In this document: in pieces, positions 1 to 8,927 of the stretch
Numbering within the stretch: position 1 is the first letter of the stretch
Layout: the number at the start of each line of letters is the position of its first letter
NCBI RefSeq assembly: GCF_014904815.1
Contig: NZ_JACZFR010000021.1
Span: 1-64,000, forward strand
From: Microbulbifer taiwanensis
Lineage (GTDB): Bacteria; Pseudomonadota; Gammaproteobacteria; Pseudomonadales; Cellvibrionaceae
Direction of reading: 5' to 3'
DNA length: 64,000 nucleotides
Position numbers and translations under genes: made by a program
The notes under the pieces: model-generated
The model's input: the letters and a program-made list of their open reading frames with translations, nothing else
The model's database searches: none
What the model was told of the DNA's origin: nothing

Positions 1-60
1 CCCCCCGTCCGCGCCCCCCCCCCCCGGGACCCCAAACCCCCGCCCCCCCCGCGCCCTCCT
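1..60. other. C-rich low-complexity contig start
   Basis: The first ~60 bases are long runs of C broken by a few G, A and T, ending in a short T-rich run, unlike anything else in the window. No gene can be read in it. It is most likely low-quality sequence at a contig end rather than real genomic DNA. Confidence 0.6.
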
Positions 61-138
61 TTTTTATTTTCAGCGGCTGTACTTGGCCGGCACAAGCTTC
101 TCTTACCACTATCTCCCATGAATCGACGCCTGTTCTGC

Positions 139-963
139 TCAGCCGACAAGCAGCCCCGCATTCAGCCAGATAAAGCGCAATCCAATCACACACAGCAGTC
201 CGGCAAAGCAGTTCTTAAGTAATTGCGGCGACAGCCGGTGAGCCAGGTTGGCACCGAAACGGGCGAAGGGGGTACTGGCCAATACTATGCCGGCAAACGC
301 CGGCCAGTAGATATAGCCGCTGCTCCAGGCCGGCAGCTGCTCATCATTCCAGCCCTGCACCGCAAAGCTGATGGCGCCGGCTATAGCAATGGGCAGGCCG
401 CAGGCGGCGGAGGTGGCCACGGCGCGCTGCATCTGCACTCTGCAGTGGGACAGGAAGGGTACCGTCAGGGAGCCACCGCCGATGCCGAAAATCGCCGAGG
501 CCCAGCCGATTACCCCGCCCACAACCGCCAGCAGCGGTGCAACCGGCAGTTTCTCACCGTTTTGCGGCAATTCTGCGTGGCGCCGTCCGGCCAGCCACAT
601 CCTACTGGCGATCACCATGGCGAAGACGCCGATCAGCAGCTGCAGCCAGGCCCCCGGCAGTAAGTGGGCGGTCACACCACCGAGCCAGGAACCCAGCAAT
701 ATACCGGGCGTCATCGACAGGAAAATGGGCCAACCCACCGCGCCCTTCAAATGGTGGGTGCGGATAGAGCTGATCGAGGTGATGACGATGGTGGCGAGCG
801 ATGTGGCCACAGCCATATGGGTGAGTATTTCGGGGGCGATGCCGAGGGCGGTAAAGACCAGCACCAGCGCCGGTACTATGATCAGTCCTCCACCGACGCC
901 GAAAAGCCCTGCAATGGTGCCGGCGGCGGCGCCGACCAGCAGGTAGATTAGTAGAGTTTCCAA
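139..963 (-). CDS. TauE/SafE family membrane permease
   Basis: A 274-residue, very hydrophobic protein with about eight membrane segments arranged as two similar halves. Each half carries a glycine-rich repeat: FGVGGGLIIVPAL near residue 21 and FGIGGGSLTVPFL near residue 160. This duplicated signature defines the TauE/SafE (DUF81) family of inner-membrane permeases, several of which export sulfite or organosulfonates. The substrate cannot be told from sequence. Length is typical. The gene stands alone, with a palindromic repeat element upstream and the low-complexity sequence end downstream. Confidence 0.88.
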   Translation of the reverse strand: METLLIYLLVGAAAGTIAGLFGVGGGLIIVPALVLVFTALGIAPEILTHMAVATSLATIVITSISSIRTHHLKGAVGWPIFLSMTPGILLGSWLGGVTAHLLPGAWLQLLIGVFAMVIASRMWLAGRRHAELPQNGEKLPVAPLLAVVGGVIGWASAIFGIGGGSLTVPFLSHCRVQMQRAVATSAACGLPIAIAGAISFAVQGWNDEQLPAWSSGYIYWPAFAGIVLASTPFARFGANLAHRLSPQLLKNCFAGLLCVIGLRFIWLNAGLLVG

Positions 964-1029
964 TTTTCTCGCCCCCCAAAATCCATTTCTACCTGTAGAT
1001 ACTCTGTTTCAATTCAAACATTCATTGGC

Positions 1030-1176
1030 TCGTCATACCGGCGCAGGCCGGTATCGAGTTCCGGGGGGCGCCTGGATTAGGTGGCGCTCCTGCGCCACGC
1101 CCTTCGGGCCATTCGCTTCGCGAATGCTCGCTACGGCATCCGTGCATTCGCAGTCCGGCCTGCGCCGGAATGACGA
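1030..1176. repeat. Palindromic repeat, family A copy 1 (long form)
   Basis: Two inverted arms, TCGTCATACCGGCGCAGG at the left and its near-complement ending GCGCCGGAATGACGA at the right, each itself palindromic, enclose ~100 bp with further small hairpins. The same arms occur at 6803-6872 and 12069-12137 with a shorter centre. Outside one arm the bases GAGCCAAT are conserved in all three copies. A 67-codon minus-strand reading frame over it is an artefact of the repeat. Confidence 0.8.
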
Positions 1177-1252
1177 GAAAGCTGTTATTGTTCTGTAGGA
1201 CCTTCCAGCCTTTCCAGGTGTTCACGGCGCCTTCGGCCCCTACGGTCAGACA

Positions 1253-2026
1253 TCAGTCGCGCTTGTCGATATCCAGCCAGTCAAAGCCCTGCTGCTGGCA
1301 GGCAAAGATACAGTTGGCGACCTTGTCGGCCGCATCGGCCAGGGCCGCGCGCGCCAGTTCGACGCTATTGTTCTTCTCACTGATATGGGCGACCACCAGA
1401 TGCTGCAACTGGTCGCAGCCGACCCGCTGCAGGAATCCCGCTGCCTGTTGGTTGCTCAGGTGGCCGTAGGCACCGCCGACCCGACGTTTCAGCGACGGTG
1501 GATAGGGTCCCTGGGCCAGCATCTGCGGGTCGTGGTTGGCTTCCAGTACCAGGGCATCGCAGTCGCCGAAATGAGCCTCGACGTGGGGGGTTACGGTCCC
1601 CAGATCGGTAAGCAGGCCGAGACTGCCGCCGCGGTTGCGGAAGACAAACTGGGCCGCCTCGCGGGCATCGTGGGGCACGGCCACCGGGGTGACCTGGATA
1701 TCCGCCACCGCAAACGGCTGGTGGCCCTCGATCAGGTGTAGCCGGGGCAGTTTGCCGATATCCCGCGCGCGCAGGGTACCCGGCGTCAGGTAGACGGGCA
1801 GTTTGTACTTGCGCGCCAGCGGCGCCACACCGGACAGGTGGTCGCTGTGTTCGTGGGTCACCAGAATCGCGGACAGGTCGGAGGGAGAAACGCCGAGCCG
1901 CGCCATGCGCCGCTCGGTTTCCTTGATGGTAAAGCCGCAGTCCACCAGCAGGCAGTGGTCGCCGCTGGCGACCAGGGTGCCATTGCCCTTGCTGCCGCTT
2001 CCCAGGGAAGCGAACCTGAGCGCCAT
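1253..2026 (-). CDS. MBL-fold metallo-hydrolase, YycJ/VicX-like
   Basis: A 257-residue metallo-beta-lactamase fold protein. It begins with the typical LGSGSKGN strand/loop, and the zinc-binding motif THEHSDH lies near residue 57-63. Later metal ligands are likely in VPHDA and in LEANHDP. This pattern matches the YycJ/VicX-like subgroup of MBL hydrolases, several of which act on nucleic acids; the substrate here is unknown. It lies 14 bases downstream of bamC on the same strand, so it is probably co-transcribed with dapA and bamC. Confidence 0.88.
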   Translation of the reverse strand: MALRFASLGSGSKGNGTLVASGDHCLLVDCGFTIKETERRMARLGVSPSDLSAILVTHEHSDHLSGVAPLARKYKLPVYLTPGTLRARDIGKLPRLHLIEGHQPFAVADIQVTPVAVPHDAREAAQFVFRNRGGSLGLLTDLGTVTPHVEAHFGDCDALVLEANHDPQMLAQGPYPPSLKRRVGGAYGHLSNQQAAGFLQRVGCDQLQHLVVAHISEKNNSVELARAALADAADKVANCIFACQQQGFDWLDIDKRD

Positions 2027-2040
2027 CTAAAGCGGCGCCA

Positions 2041-3234
2041 TTAAATCAGGTTCTGGCGAATCGCCTGCAGAAGCTGCGAGGCCTTGGCGCGAGACAGGGG
2101 CTGGCCGCGGGTATTGCGTACGCGCACCTCTATCTGGTCGTTGGCCCCGCGCAGCATCACCAGGTAGCCCGGGTACTCTTTATGGGTAGATGGGGTAGCC
2201 GGCGCGCCGCCGAGCCCCTGGATGTTGGCAAAGAGTGCCGGTTCGGCATCGCTGCTCAGGTCGATATTGGCCAGCACCTGCTGCAGGGTCACCCCCTCCG
2301 CAGCCTTGGCCAGCTCATCCTCGCCCTTGCCGCCCCAGGAGAACCAGCCGCCCTCCTCTTCGTCATCGGCGAGTTCGCGGTCCTCGTCATAGGTTACGTA
2401 GAAGAGGCCGATATCGGCATCCTCCTGGTGCAGGCGATAGGCGCCGACATTGAGCGCATGGGCCACGGTGGCCCAGGCGCGATCCATGGTCAGTCCCATG
2501 GAGATATAGGGTTCGCGCCCGGCCGGTTCCTGCAGCTGCACCTTGACCGAAGTGCCGCCGATGGCCTGGGCGACCAGGGAGGCGGCGGCACCGGTGGACT
2601 CGGCGGCCAGTGCCGAGGACATCTCGTCGATCATCCAGCCTTCGCGCTCGGGGTTACTGGACTGCTGCGGCCAGTTGACACTGCCCCCCACCGGGGCCTC
2701 CGCCGGTACTGACAGATGGCGCACATGCACCTCGGTGGTGTCCGGCTGGACCCCGGCCTCCACCTGCAGGCGATACTTGTCCTTGGTGCCCGGGCTGTTG
2801 TCGAACTTGAGCCAGGTGGTTTCCATGATGCCGGCGCTGGCATCGGACATCTCCAGGCGCATGCCGGAGGTACGCAGGAAATAGTGCAGCTGCGGCCAAA
2901 CCTCGGCCGGCGGCTGGCTGACCAGGACCCAGCGGCGGTTGCCCAGCTTCTGGATCTTCACCCGGTCCAGGCCGACGTTGACCGACAGCGCCTGCGGGCG
3001 CGGCACTTCAAATTCTTCCTGGGTCAATTCGTTGCTGGCGATCTGCGGAATCTCGTACAGCTCTTCCTGGTGCTTGGCGGTCACGCCGGAGGGCAACTGC
3101 AGGGGCGGCAGGGTGTCCGCGCGCTGGTAGTCGTCGCTGCGATCGCGGAAATAGCCGTTGTCGCCGAAAATACCGCAGCCGGCCAGCGCGATACTGGCGA
3201 TACAAAGTGCGGCTCCAGCAGTCAATTTTGTCAT
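2041..3234 (-). CDS. bamC: Outer membrane protein assembly factor BamC
   Basis: A 397-residue lipoprotein with signal peptide and lipobox LAGC (lipidated Cys20). BamC (NlpB) is an accessory lipoprotein of the BAM complex that inserts beta-barrel proteins into the outer membrane. The N-terminal part holds the unstructured segment that contacts BamD in the family, followed by two helix-grip domains; the second ends in LSRAKASQLLQAIRQNLI. An acidic linker (ELADDEEEGG) separates them. Its position immediately downstream of dapA is the conserved gammaproteobacterial arrangement and strongly supports the call. Confidence 0.93.
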   Translation of the reverse strand: MTKLTAGAALCIASIALAGCGIFGDNGYFRDRSDDYQRADTLPPLQLPSGVTAKHQEELYEIPQIASNELTQEEFEVPRPQALSVNVGLDRVKIQKLGNRRWVLVSQPPAEVWPQLHYFLRTSGMRLEMSDASAGIMETTWLKFDNSPGTKDKYRLQVEAGVQPDTTEVHVRHLSVPAEAPVGGSVNWPQQSSNPEREGWMIDEMSSALAAESTGAAASLVAQAIGGTSVKVQLQEPAGREPYISMGLTMDRAWATVAHALNVGAYRLHQEDADIGLFYVTYDEDRELADDEEEGGWFSWGGKGEDELAKAAEGVTLQQVLANIDLSSDAEPALFANIQGLGGAPATPSTHKEYPGYLVMLRGANDQIEVRVRNTRGQPLSRAKASQLLQAIRQNLI

Positions 3235-3267
3235 TATATCTATCCTGGTTAATTCTCTGGTCGCGGG

Positions 3268-4143
3268 TCAGAGCACGCCCGCACTGCGCAGTGCTTCGCG
3301 CACAGTGGCGTGGTGCTCAGCGGAGAGACTGGTGAGCGGCAGGCGGATACCGCCGTCGATACGCCCCATTTCCCGCAGTGCCCATTTCACCGGTATCGGG
3401 TTGGACTCCACAAACAGCACTTTGTGCAATATCCGGATACGCTGATCTATGGCCCGCGCCGTCTCGGCGTCGCCACCGATGGCCGCTTCGCACATCTGTG
3501 CCACTGCCGCCGGCGCCACATTGGCGGTCACGCTGATATTGCCGTGGCCGCCCATCAGCATCAAATCCATCGCGGTGGCATCGTCGCCGGAGTAGACCGC
3601 AAACTCTTTCGGTAGCGTGTCCAGCAGTACACGGGCGCGTTCCAGGTCTCCGGTGGCCTCTTTGAGGCCGACGATATTGCCGATCGCGGCCAGGCGCTGC
3701 ACCGTTTCCGGCAGCATGTCCACGGCGGTGCGGCCCGGTACATTGTAGAGAATCTGCGGTATGGCCACGGCCTTGGCGATGGTCCTGTAGTGCTGGAACA
3801 GCCCCTCCTGGGTGGGTTTGTTGTAGTAGGGAGTGACCAGCAGGCAGGCGTCGGCGCCGCATTTGGCCGCCGTCTCGGTAAGCTCTATGGCTTCGGTAGT
3901 GGAGTTGGCGCCGGTGCCGGCGATCACCGGAATGCGCCCGGCCACCTGATCCACCACGCGACGGATCACTTCCAGGTGCTCGTTGACGTCCAGGGTGGCG
4001 GATTCACCGGTGGTACCCACGGCGACCAGGGCGCGGGTGCCCTGCTCTATATGCCACTCCACCAGGTTGTGCAGGCTGTCCCAGTCCAGGCTGCCGTCTG
4101 CATACATTGGGGTAGCCAACGCCACCATACTGCCGGTAAACAT
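3268..4143 (-). CDS. dapA: 4-hydroxy-tetrahydrodipicolinate synthase
   Basis: A 291-residue class I aldolase that condenses pyruvate with aspartate semialdehyde, the first committed step to lysine and diaminopimelate. All family residues are visible: T44 and T45 in GTTGES, Y133 in LYNVPGRT, the Schiff-base lysine K161 in GLKEATGD, and R138 in GRT for substrate binding. Length equals the usual ~292. It starts at a clear ATG with an AGGAGT Shine-Dalgarno sequence just upstream and is followed by bamC after 33 bases. Confidence 0.97.
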   Translation of the reverse strand: MFTGSMVALATPMYADGSLDWDSLHNLVEWHIEQGTRALVAVGTTGESATLDVNEHLEVIRRVVDQVAGRIPVIAGTGANSTTEAIELTETAAKCGADACLLVTPYYNKPTQEGLFQHYRTIAKAVAIPQILYNVPGRTAVDMLPETVQRLAAIGNIVGLKEATGDLERARVLLDTLPKEFAVYSGDDATAMDLMLMGGHGNISVTANVAPAAVAQMCEAAIGGDAETARAIDQRIRILHKVLFVESNPIPVKWALREMGRIDGGIRLPLTSLSAEHHATVREALRSAGVL

Positions 4144-4220
4144 CCTAACTCCTTATTCTCGCACCGCGCCAAAATGAGACGGCTATGTTACTGAGGGCGC
4201 CCACTCTATGCCAGCGGCGA

Positions 4221-5186
4221 TTACTTCGCCGCCCTTCTGCGCTTCTTTTTCTTCTTGCGCACACCTTCATAGATATTGGACGCGCCCTCGGGCCGGGTCT
4301 TGAAGCGGCGGTGCACCCACATGTACTGGGCCGGGTTCTCGCGCATGCGCGCCTCGACAAACTGATTGACCAGTATCGCGTCCCGCAGTTCGTCGCCGGA
4401 TGGAATTTCCTCGATCGGCGGGTAGACTTTGACCCGGTAACCGGAGTCATCCTCGAGACGCGTGACAATATAGGGAACCACCTGGGCGCGTCCCACACGG
4501 GCAAAACGCGAGGTGCCGGTCACCGTCGCCGCTGGCTGGCCGAACAGGGGCGCAAAGACGCCCTGCTTGATACCGTAGTCCTGGTCCGGCGCATACCAGA
4601 CGGCGCGACCATTCTTGAGTGCGCGCAGCATGCCGCGCACGTCCTTGCGCTGGAAAACCTCCGAGTCCTCACCGTGGCGCTCGCGGCCCTTGCGCTGCAT
4701 ATAGTCGTAGACAGGGTTCTTGTGCGGCCGGTACATGCCATCCACCTTGTGGCTCATGGCCATGAAGGCGGCACCGATTTCAAGGGTGGTGAAGTGCATC
4801 GCCATCATGACAACGCCCTGGCCGCGGGACTGGGGTTCCTGCAGGTGTTCCAGTCCGTCGATGGTAAAGCGCTTGCGCAGCCATGTGGAGGAGCGGAACC
4901 AGGCCATGCCGGTCTCCATCAGCGCTATGCCGTTGGAATCGAAATTGCGTCGCAGCAGCTCGGCGCGCTCGGCGTCGACCATGTCCGGGAAGCAGAGTGC
5001 CAGGTTGCGCTCGGCGATGGTGCGGCGGCTCGGCGCCAGACGCAGCATCAGCCGGCCAAACAGACGCCCCAGTGCCAGCTGCCAGCGGTAGGGCAGCTGG
5101 GCCACGAGAAACCATAGGGCGAACAGCAGCCAGGTCGGCCAGTAGCGCGGGTGCAGCAGTGCCGCGCGGAATCGGGGTTTTTCCAT
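4221..5186 (-). CDS. LpxL/HtrB-type lysophospholipid acyltransferase
   Basis: A 321-residue inner-membrane protein of the late acyltransferase family (LpxL/LpxM/LpxP), which adds secondary acyl chains to Kdo2-lipid IVA during lipid A synthesis. A membrane segment (WPTWLLFALWFLVAQLPY) near the N-terminus precedes the catalytic HX4E motif, HFTTLE. MYRPHKNPVYD and the YAPDQDYG segment also match the family. The C-terminus is a very basic tail of lysines and arginines. Which acyl position and chain length it uses cannot be told. It lies 77 bases upstream of dapA on the same strand. Confidence 0.9.
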   Translation of the reverse strand: MEKPRFRAALLHPRYWPTWLLFALWFLVAQLPYRWQLALGRLFGRLMLRLAPSRRTIAERNLALCFPDMVDAERAELLRRNFDSNGIALMETGMAWFRSSTWLRKRFTIDGLEHLQEPQSRGQGVVMMAMHFTTLEIGAAFMAMSHKVDGMYRPHKNPVYDYMQRKGRERHGEDSEVFQRKDVRGMLRALKNGRAVWYAPDQDYGIKQGVFAPLFGQPAATVTGTSRFARVGRAQVVPYIVTRLEDDSGYRVKVYPPIEEIPSGDELRDAILVNQFVEARMRENPAQYMWVHRRFKTRPEGASNIYEGVRKKKKKRRRAAK

Positions 5187-5266
5187 CGGACTTTATTTTT
5201 GGGAAGGGTAATTTGCCGCTTTGGCGGTCGAAAGCGGCGCATTATATAGCGGGTGGTGGTTAGGGG

Positions 5267-5346
5267 GTAGGATGGGCAAAGCGAAGCGTGCCCATCAGCG
5301 CCGCATAAGATGGGTGCATCGCTGCGCTCCATTGCCCATCCTGCGA
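5267..5346. repeat. Palindromic repeat, family B copy 1
   Basis: An ~80-bp imperfect inverted repeat starting GTAGGATGGGCAAAGCG and ending in TTGCCCATCCTGC, with internal GTGCCCATC / GATGGGTGC arms. A second, longer copy is at 16197-16319. It fills most of the gap between the acyltransferase start and the DUF2789 gene. Confidence 0.75.
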
Positions 5347-5354
5347 AAGCCAGG

Positions 5355-5588
5355 TCAGTGGCGTAACAGCGTATCCAGCTCGTCGACAGCCTCGCACCAG
5401 TCGGAGTCGTCCTGTATCGCCTCCTTCAGGAACCTGCGCTGGCCATCGGACCAGAAGGGGGCCTCAGACAGCTGCTCCTGGCCGCTCAGGTGGTGGCGAT
5501 CGAGAAAGGCCTCTATGGCCGCGTCCTCGGAATCGAGCCCCAGCTGGGCGAAGAGGTCGTTGAGAGAGTGAAAACCGGTGATTTCCAT
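5355..5588 (-). CDS. DUF2789 family small protein
   Basis: A 77-residue acidic, soluble protein. It begins MEITGFHSLNDLFAQLGL and contains LSEAPFWSDGQRRFLKEAI, the conserved core of the DUF2789 family found in many marine and pseudomonad gammaproteobacteria. No signal peptide or membrane segment is present. The family has no established function. It is monocistronic and lies against a palindromic repeat. Confidence 0.82.
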   Translation of the reverse strand: MEITGFHSLNDLFAQLGLDSEDAAIEAFLDRHHLSGQEQLSEAPFWSDGQRRFLKEAIQDDSDWCEAVDELDTLLRH

Positions 5589-5659
5589 GGTGTTCCCCGC
5601 GAAAGTACTTACCCGACTTAACAGTATAGTTAGCCCCCGCTCGGCGGCCCAATCGCCGC

Positions 5660-6703
5660 TCAGGGAGCGGGATTGGGGTTCAGAGCGTGGACCGACTCGA
5701 TCGCGGCCAGCTGATCGTCGTCGAGCCTTATCCCGGCGCTGGCGATATTGCTCTTGAGTTGCGCCATGGTGGTCGCGCCGACAATATTTGACGTCACGAA
5801 TGGCTGCCGGTTGACGAAGGCCAGCGCCATCTGCGCCGGATCCAGGCCGAACTGCCGCGCCAGTGCCACATAGGCTTCAGTGGCCTGCACCGCGCGCTCG
5901 CCGGTGTAGCGCTGGAAACGCTCGTACAGAGTCAGGCGCGCGCCTTCGGGTTTCTTGCCGCCCAGGTATTTGCCGGACAGGACCCCGAAACCCAGCGGCG
6001 AATAGGCCAGCAGGCCGCATTGCTCGCGGATCGCCATCTCCGCACAACCCACCTCGAAAGTGCGGTTCAGCAGGCTGTAGGGATTCTGGATAGAGGCGAT
6101 GCGGGGCTTGTTGCCGTGCGCGGCCAGACGCAGGTAGCGGTGCATGCCCCAGGGCGTCTCGTTGGAGAGACCGATATGGCGCACCTTGCCGGCCGCGACC
6201 AGTTCCGCCAGCGCGTCCAGGGTCTCGGCGATGGCGATGCCGTCGTCGTTGCCGTGCTCATAGCCGAGGCGCCCGAAGAAGTTGGCCTGGCGCTCGGGCC
6301 AGTGCAGCTGGTATAGGTCGATATAGTCGGTGCGCAGGCGCCGCAGGGAGTCATCGCAGGCCTGCCGGATCTGTTCGCGGGAGAGGCGCGGGCCGCCGCG
6401 GATGTGGGCCACACCGGAGTTGGCGTCGCCGCGCCCGGTGACCTTGGTGGCCAGCACAATCCTGTCGCGGTTTCCCCGCGCCGCCTGCCAGTTGCCGATG
6501 TACTCCTCGGTGCGCCCCTGGGTCCCGGGGCGCGGCGGCACCGGGTACATCTCGGCGCAGTCGATAAAGTTCACCCCCTGGTCCAGGGCATAGTCCAGCT
6601 GCTCGAAGGCTTCGGCTTCGGTGTTCTGCTCGCCGTAGGTCATGGTGCCCAGGCAGATGAGGCTGACGTTCAGATCGGTTTTGCCCAGCTGGCGGTATTC
6701 CAT
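5660..6703 (-). CDS. NADP(H)-dependent aldo/keto reductase, Tas-like
   Basis: A 347-residue TIM-barrel oxidoreductase of the aldo/keto reductase superfamily. It opens with MEYRQLGKTDLNVS, typical of the Tas/YghZ branch. Catalytic residues are visible: Asp and Tyr in FIDCAEMYPVP, the lysine in VLATKVTG and the histidine in YQLHWPER. The cofactor-binding C-terminal segment reads NIVGATTMAQLKSNI. An ATG seven codons further upstream is in frame, but the chosen start has a good AGGAGT ribosome binding site 7 bases away. Physiological substrate unknown; Tas-like enzymes reduce small carbonyl compounds. Confidence 0.92.
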   Translation of the reverse strand: MEYRQLGKTDLNVSLICLGTMTYGEQNTEAEAFEQLDYALDQGVNFIDCAEMYPVPPRPGTQGRTEEYIGNWQAARGNRDRIVLATKVTGRGDANSGVAHIRGGPRLSREQIRQACDDSLRRLRTDYIDLYQLHWPERQANFFGRLGYEHGNDDGIAIAETLDALAELVAAGKVRHIGLSNETPWGMHRYLRLAAHGNKPRIASIQNPYSLLNRTFEVGCAEMAIREQCGLLAYSPLGFGVLSGKYLGGKKPEGARLTLYERFQRYTGERAVQATEAYVALARQFGLDPAQMALAFVNRQPFVTSNIVGATTMAQLKSNIASAGIRLDDDQLAAIESVHALNPNPAP

Positions 6704-6757
6704 GGAGAGACTCCTGCAGATCAAAGGGGTTGATTATGCAGGCTCGGGGAGAGGAGT

Positions 6758-6794
6758 TGTAGGAGCGGCGGGGCGACGCCCCACCGCTCCTACA
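6758..6794. repeat. Short palindromic repeat, family D copy 1
   Basis: A 37-bp near-perfect hairpin of the form TGTAGGAGCGG ... CCGCTCCTACA with a GC-rich loop. Related CCGCTCCTACAG ends occur at 37509-37586 and inside 57011-57176. It lies directly beside a family A repeat, upstream of the aldo/keto reductase gene. Confidence 0.7.
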
Positions 6795-6802
6795 GCGTAC
6801 TA

Positions 6803-6872
6803 TCGTCATTCCGGCGCAGGCCGGAATCTAGATGCTACTAATTCTGGATACCGGCCTGCGCCGGTATGACGA
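6803..6872. repeat. Palindromic repeat, family A copy 2
   Basis: A ~70-bp element with inverted arms TCGTCATTCCGGCGCAGG and CCTGCGCCGGTATGACGA around a short AT-rich centre, followed by GAGCCAAT as in the other two copies. It lies just downstream of fabV, where it could act as a transcript 3' end hairpin. Confidence 0.8.
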
Positions 6873-6920
6873 GCCAATTAGTAATTGATACGGAACAGTT
6901 TATCTACAGGTGATAAGGGA

Positions 6921-8099
6921 TTATTTGAAATCCGCCTCCACCATCGGGCTGGTATCGGCCTCGTAATCGACACCCTCGACCCCGAATCCAAACAGCTTCA
7001 GGAAGTCCTCCTGGTAGCCCTTGTAGTCGGTCAGCTGGAACAGGTTTTCCTCGGTCACCTCCGGCCACAGCTTCTCGATCTTGGCCTGGGTCTCCGGGCG
7101 CAGTTCCCTGTCATCCATGCGGAAACGGTTGGTGTCGTCCAGGCGCGGGGCGTCGGTGTAGAGGCCCTCGGTGTAGAGGCGGTACAGCTGCTCGATACAG
7201 CCCTCGTGGGTGCCCTCTTCCTTCATCACCTTGTAGACGAGGGAAATATACAGCGGCATCACCGGAATCGCCGAGCTGGACTGGGTCACCAGCGCCTTCA
7301 GCACGGCCACATTGGCATCGGCCTTGCCGCTGTCGGTGATGGCCTTGGCGGCGCGGTCAAGATCCTCCTTGGCCTTGCCGATGGTGGCGTGGCCATAGAT
7401 GGGCCAGGTGAGCTTTTCACCGATATAGGTGTAGGCGACTGTCTTGCAGTCATCTGCCAGCACACCGGCCTCGCCCAGGGCGTCCAGCCACAGCTCCCAG
7501 TCCTCGCCGCCCATGACTTTTACCGTCGCGGCGATCTCTTCCTCATTGGCCGGCTCGACGGAGATGTCGGAGATTTCCAGCTTGTCGGTGTTCAGGTTTT
7601 TGGCGGTGTAGGACTTGCCGATCGGCTTCAGCACGGAGCTGTACAGCTCGCCGGTTTTCGGATCGGTGCGGCGCGGTGAGGCCAGGCTGTAGATCACCAG
7701 GTCCACCTTGCCCATGTCCGCCTTGATCATGTCGATGGCCTTGGCCTTGATCTCATCGGAGAAGGCATCGCCGTTGATGCTCTTGGCGTAGAGGCCGGCC
7801 TTGTGTGCCTCTTCCTCGAAAGCCGCCGAGTTGTAGTAGCCGGCCGAGGCGGTGCGCTTTTCTGTCGGCGGCTTCTCGAAGAAGACACCCAGGGTCTTGG
7901 CGCCGCAGCCGAAGGCGGCGGTGATGCGCGAGGCCAGGCCGTAGCCGGTGGAGGCGCCCACCACCAGCACATTCTTGGGGCCATCCTCGACGGCCGGCTG
8001 GGATTGGATGTATTCGATCTGCTCGCGCACATTGGCGGCACAGCCCTGCGGGTGGGCGTTGGTACAGATAAAACCGCGTACTTTCGGCTGGATAATCAT
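6921..8099 (-). CDS. fabV: Enoyl-ACP / trans-2-enoyl-CoA reductase FabV
   Basis: A 392-residue NADH-dependent reductase that completes the last step of each fatty acid elongation cycle. It belongs to the FabV/TER family, in which members are often insensitive to triclosan. It starts [17 protein letters not shown]. The Rossmann NADH motif [11 protein letters not shown] lies near residue 49, and the catalytic pair appears as the Y-X8-K motif spaced in [20 protein letters not shown]. Full family length (~400). It appears monocistronic, with a repeat element at its 3' side. Confidence 0.95.
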   Translation of the reverse strand: MIIQPKVRGFICTNAHPQGCAANVREQIEYIQSQPAVEDGPKNVLVVGASTGYGLASRITAAFGCGAKTLGVFFEKPPTEKRTASAGYYNSAAFEEEAHKAGLYAKSINGDAFSDEIKAKAIDMIKADMGKVDLVIYSLASPRRTDPKTGELYSSVLKPIGKSYTAKNLNTDKLEISDISVEPANEEEIAATVKVMGGEDWELWLDALGEAGVLADDCKTVAYTYIGEKLTWPIYGHATIGKAKEDLDRAAKAITDSGKADANVAVLKALVTQSSSAIPVMPLYISLVYKVMKEEGTHEGCIEQLYRLYTEGLYTDAPRLDDTNRFRMDDRELRPETQAKIEKLWPEVTEENLFQLTDYKGYQEDFLKLFGFGVEGVDYEADTSPMVEADFK

Positions 8100-8451
8100 G
8101 CCTTTCAGTTCCCCCTTTGGTTTGGGAATCGTGGTTGTTCAGTCACGTCATTGGTGCCGCATTCTAATGGCAGATGGGGCCGAGTCCCATAGCGACCATC
8201 ACAAGCTGGCCGCTTTGTTGTCCAGAATATCCATGCTCGCGGCCAGATTAGCAACATTCGCCCCATCGGGGAGCCGCGGCAGCCTCTATCGCCTTATCGC
8301 GATGCACTTTCCACACCAGTTGGCACAGTTTTCCCGAAGTTAGACACACTTCATGTAACGTCGCCTTGGCACGCTGTATGCACTTCTTATTTCGGAACCG
8401 CCAGGAAAGGCGGTAATTTCCAGCAAAAAAATCAACATCGCGAGGTTCCCA
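8100..8451. other. Gene-free gap between divergent fabV and thioesterase
   Basis: About 350 bp between divergently transcribed genes, so it must hold the promoters of both. The only readable signal is a sigma-54-like element at 8367-8382 on the plus strand. Short frames across it show no family likeness. Confidence 0.6.
8367..8382 (+). promoter_or_regulatory. Candidate sigma-54 (-24/-12) promoter
   Basis: TGGCACGCTGTATGCA fits the sigma-54 consensus TGGCACG-N4-TTGCA with correct GG-to-GC spacing and one mismatch in the -12 block. It would start transcription about 60 bases before the thioesterase ATG. No enhancer repeat is obvious upstream, so it is a weaker candidate than the one at 14771. 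Confidence 0.4.
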
Positions 8452-8880
8452 ATGAAATACTACTCACGTCACTTCGTTAAACCCGGCGATCTCAATCCGG
8501 CACAACGGCTGTTCGGTGGCCAGCTGCTGGCGTGGATAGACGAGGAGGCAGCCATCTTCGCCGGCTGCCAGATGGGCACCCCCATGGTGGTGACCAAGCT
8601 GATGTCAGAGATAGACTTCGTCAGCTCAGCCTTCTGTGGCGACGTGGTGGAATTCGGCTTCGAGGTGGTGGACATTGGCCACAGCTCCCTGACGGTACAC
8701 TGCGAGGTGCGTAACAAGCAGACACGGGAGCTGATCATCCAGGTGGAGCGCATAGTGTTCGTGGCCCTGGATGCGGAGGGCAAGCCGACGCCACACAAGA
8801 AGGCGGGTATGTCGCTGGAGGAGGCACGACTGGCAGCGGAGCAGGAGCGGGAGCTGCAGGATCAGCGGCTAGCCGGCTAG
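8452..8880 (+). CDS. Hotdog-fold acyl-CoA thioesterase, YciA-like
   Basis: A 142-residue single hotdog-domain protein that would hydrolyse acyl-CoA to free acid and CoA. The core RLFGGQLLAWIDEEAAIFA contains the conserved asparagine/glutamate-like active-site helix region of the family, and IDFVSSAFCGDVVEFGFEV forms the central sheet. It resembles YciA/BACH-type enzymes. The C-terminus is charged and coil-like. It is alone on this strand, preceded by a possible sigma-54 promoter and followed by a hairpin shared with the convergent Lrp-type gene. Confidence 0.88.
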   Translation: MKYYSRHFVKPGDLNPAQRLFGGQLLAWIDEEAAIFAGCQMGTPMVVTKLMSEIDFVSSAFCGDVVEFGFEVVDIGHSSLTVHCEVRNKQTRELIIQVERIVFVALDAEGKPTPHKKAGMSLEEARLAAEQERELQDQRLAG

Positions 8881-8898
8881 CCGGCTAGCGCGAATGGT

Positions 8899-8923
8899 CC
8901 CCCCTCCCTTTGGGGAGAGGGGG
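8899..8923. terminator. Hairpin between convergent genes
   Basis: A C-run / G-run inverted repeat around a TTT loop lies in the 47-bp gap between two convergent genes. It would form a stable hairpin on either strand but lacks a clear T-tract, so termination is inferred from position. Confidence 0.4.
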
Positions 8924-8927
8924 AGCA

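Noticed and set aside
1022-1225. A 67-codon minus-strand frame
   Set aside because: It translates the family A repeat (VIPAQAGLRMHG...), a well-known kind of false gene made by such palindromes.
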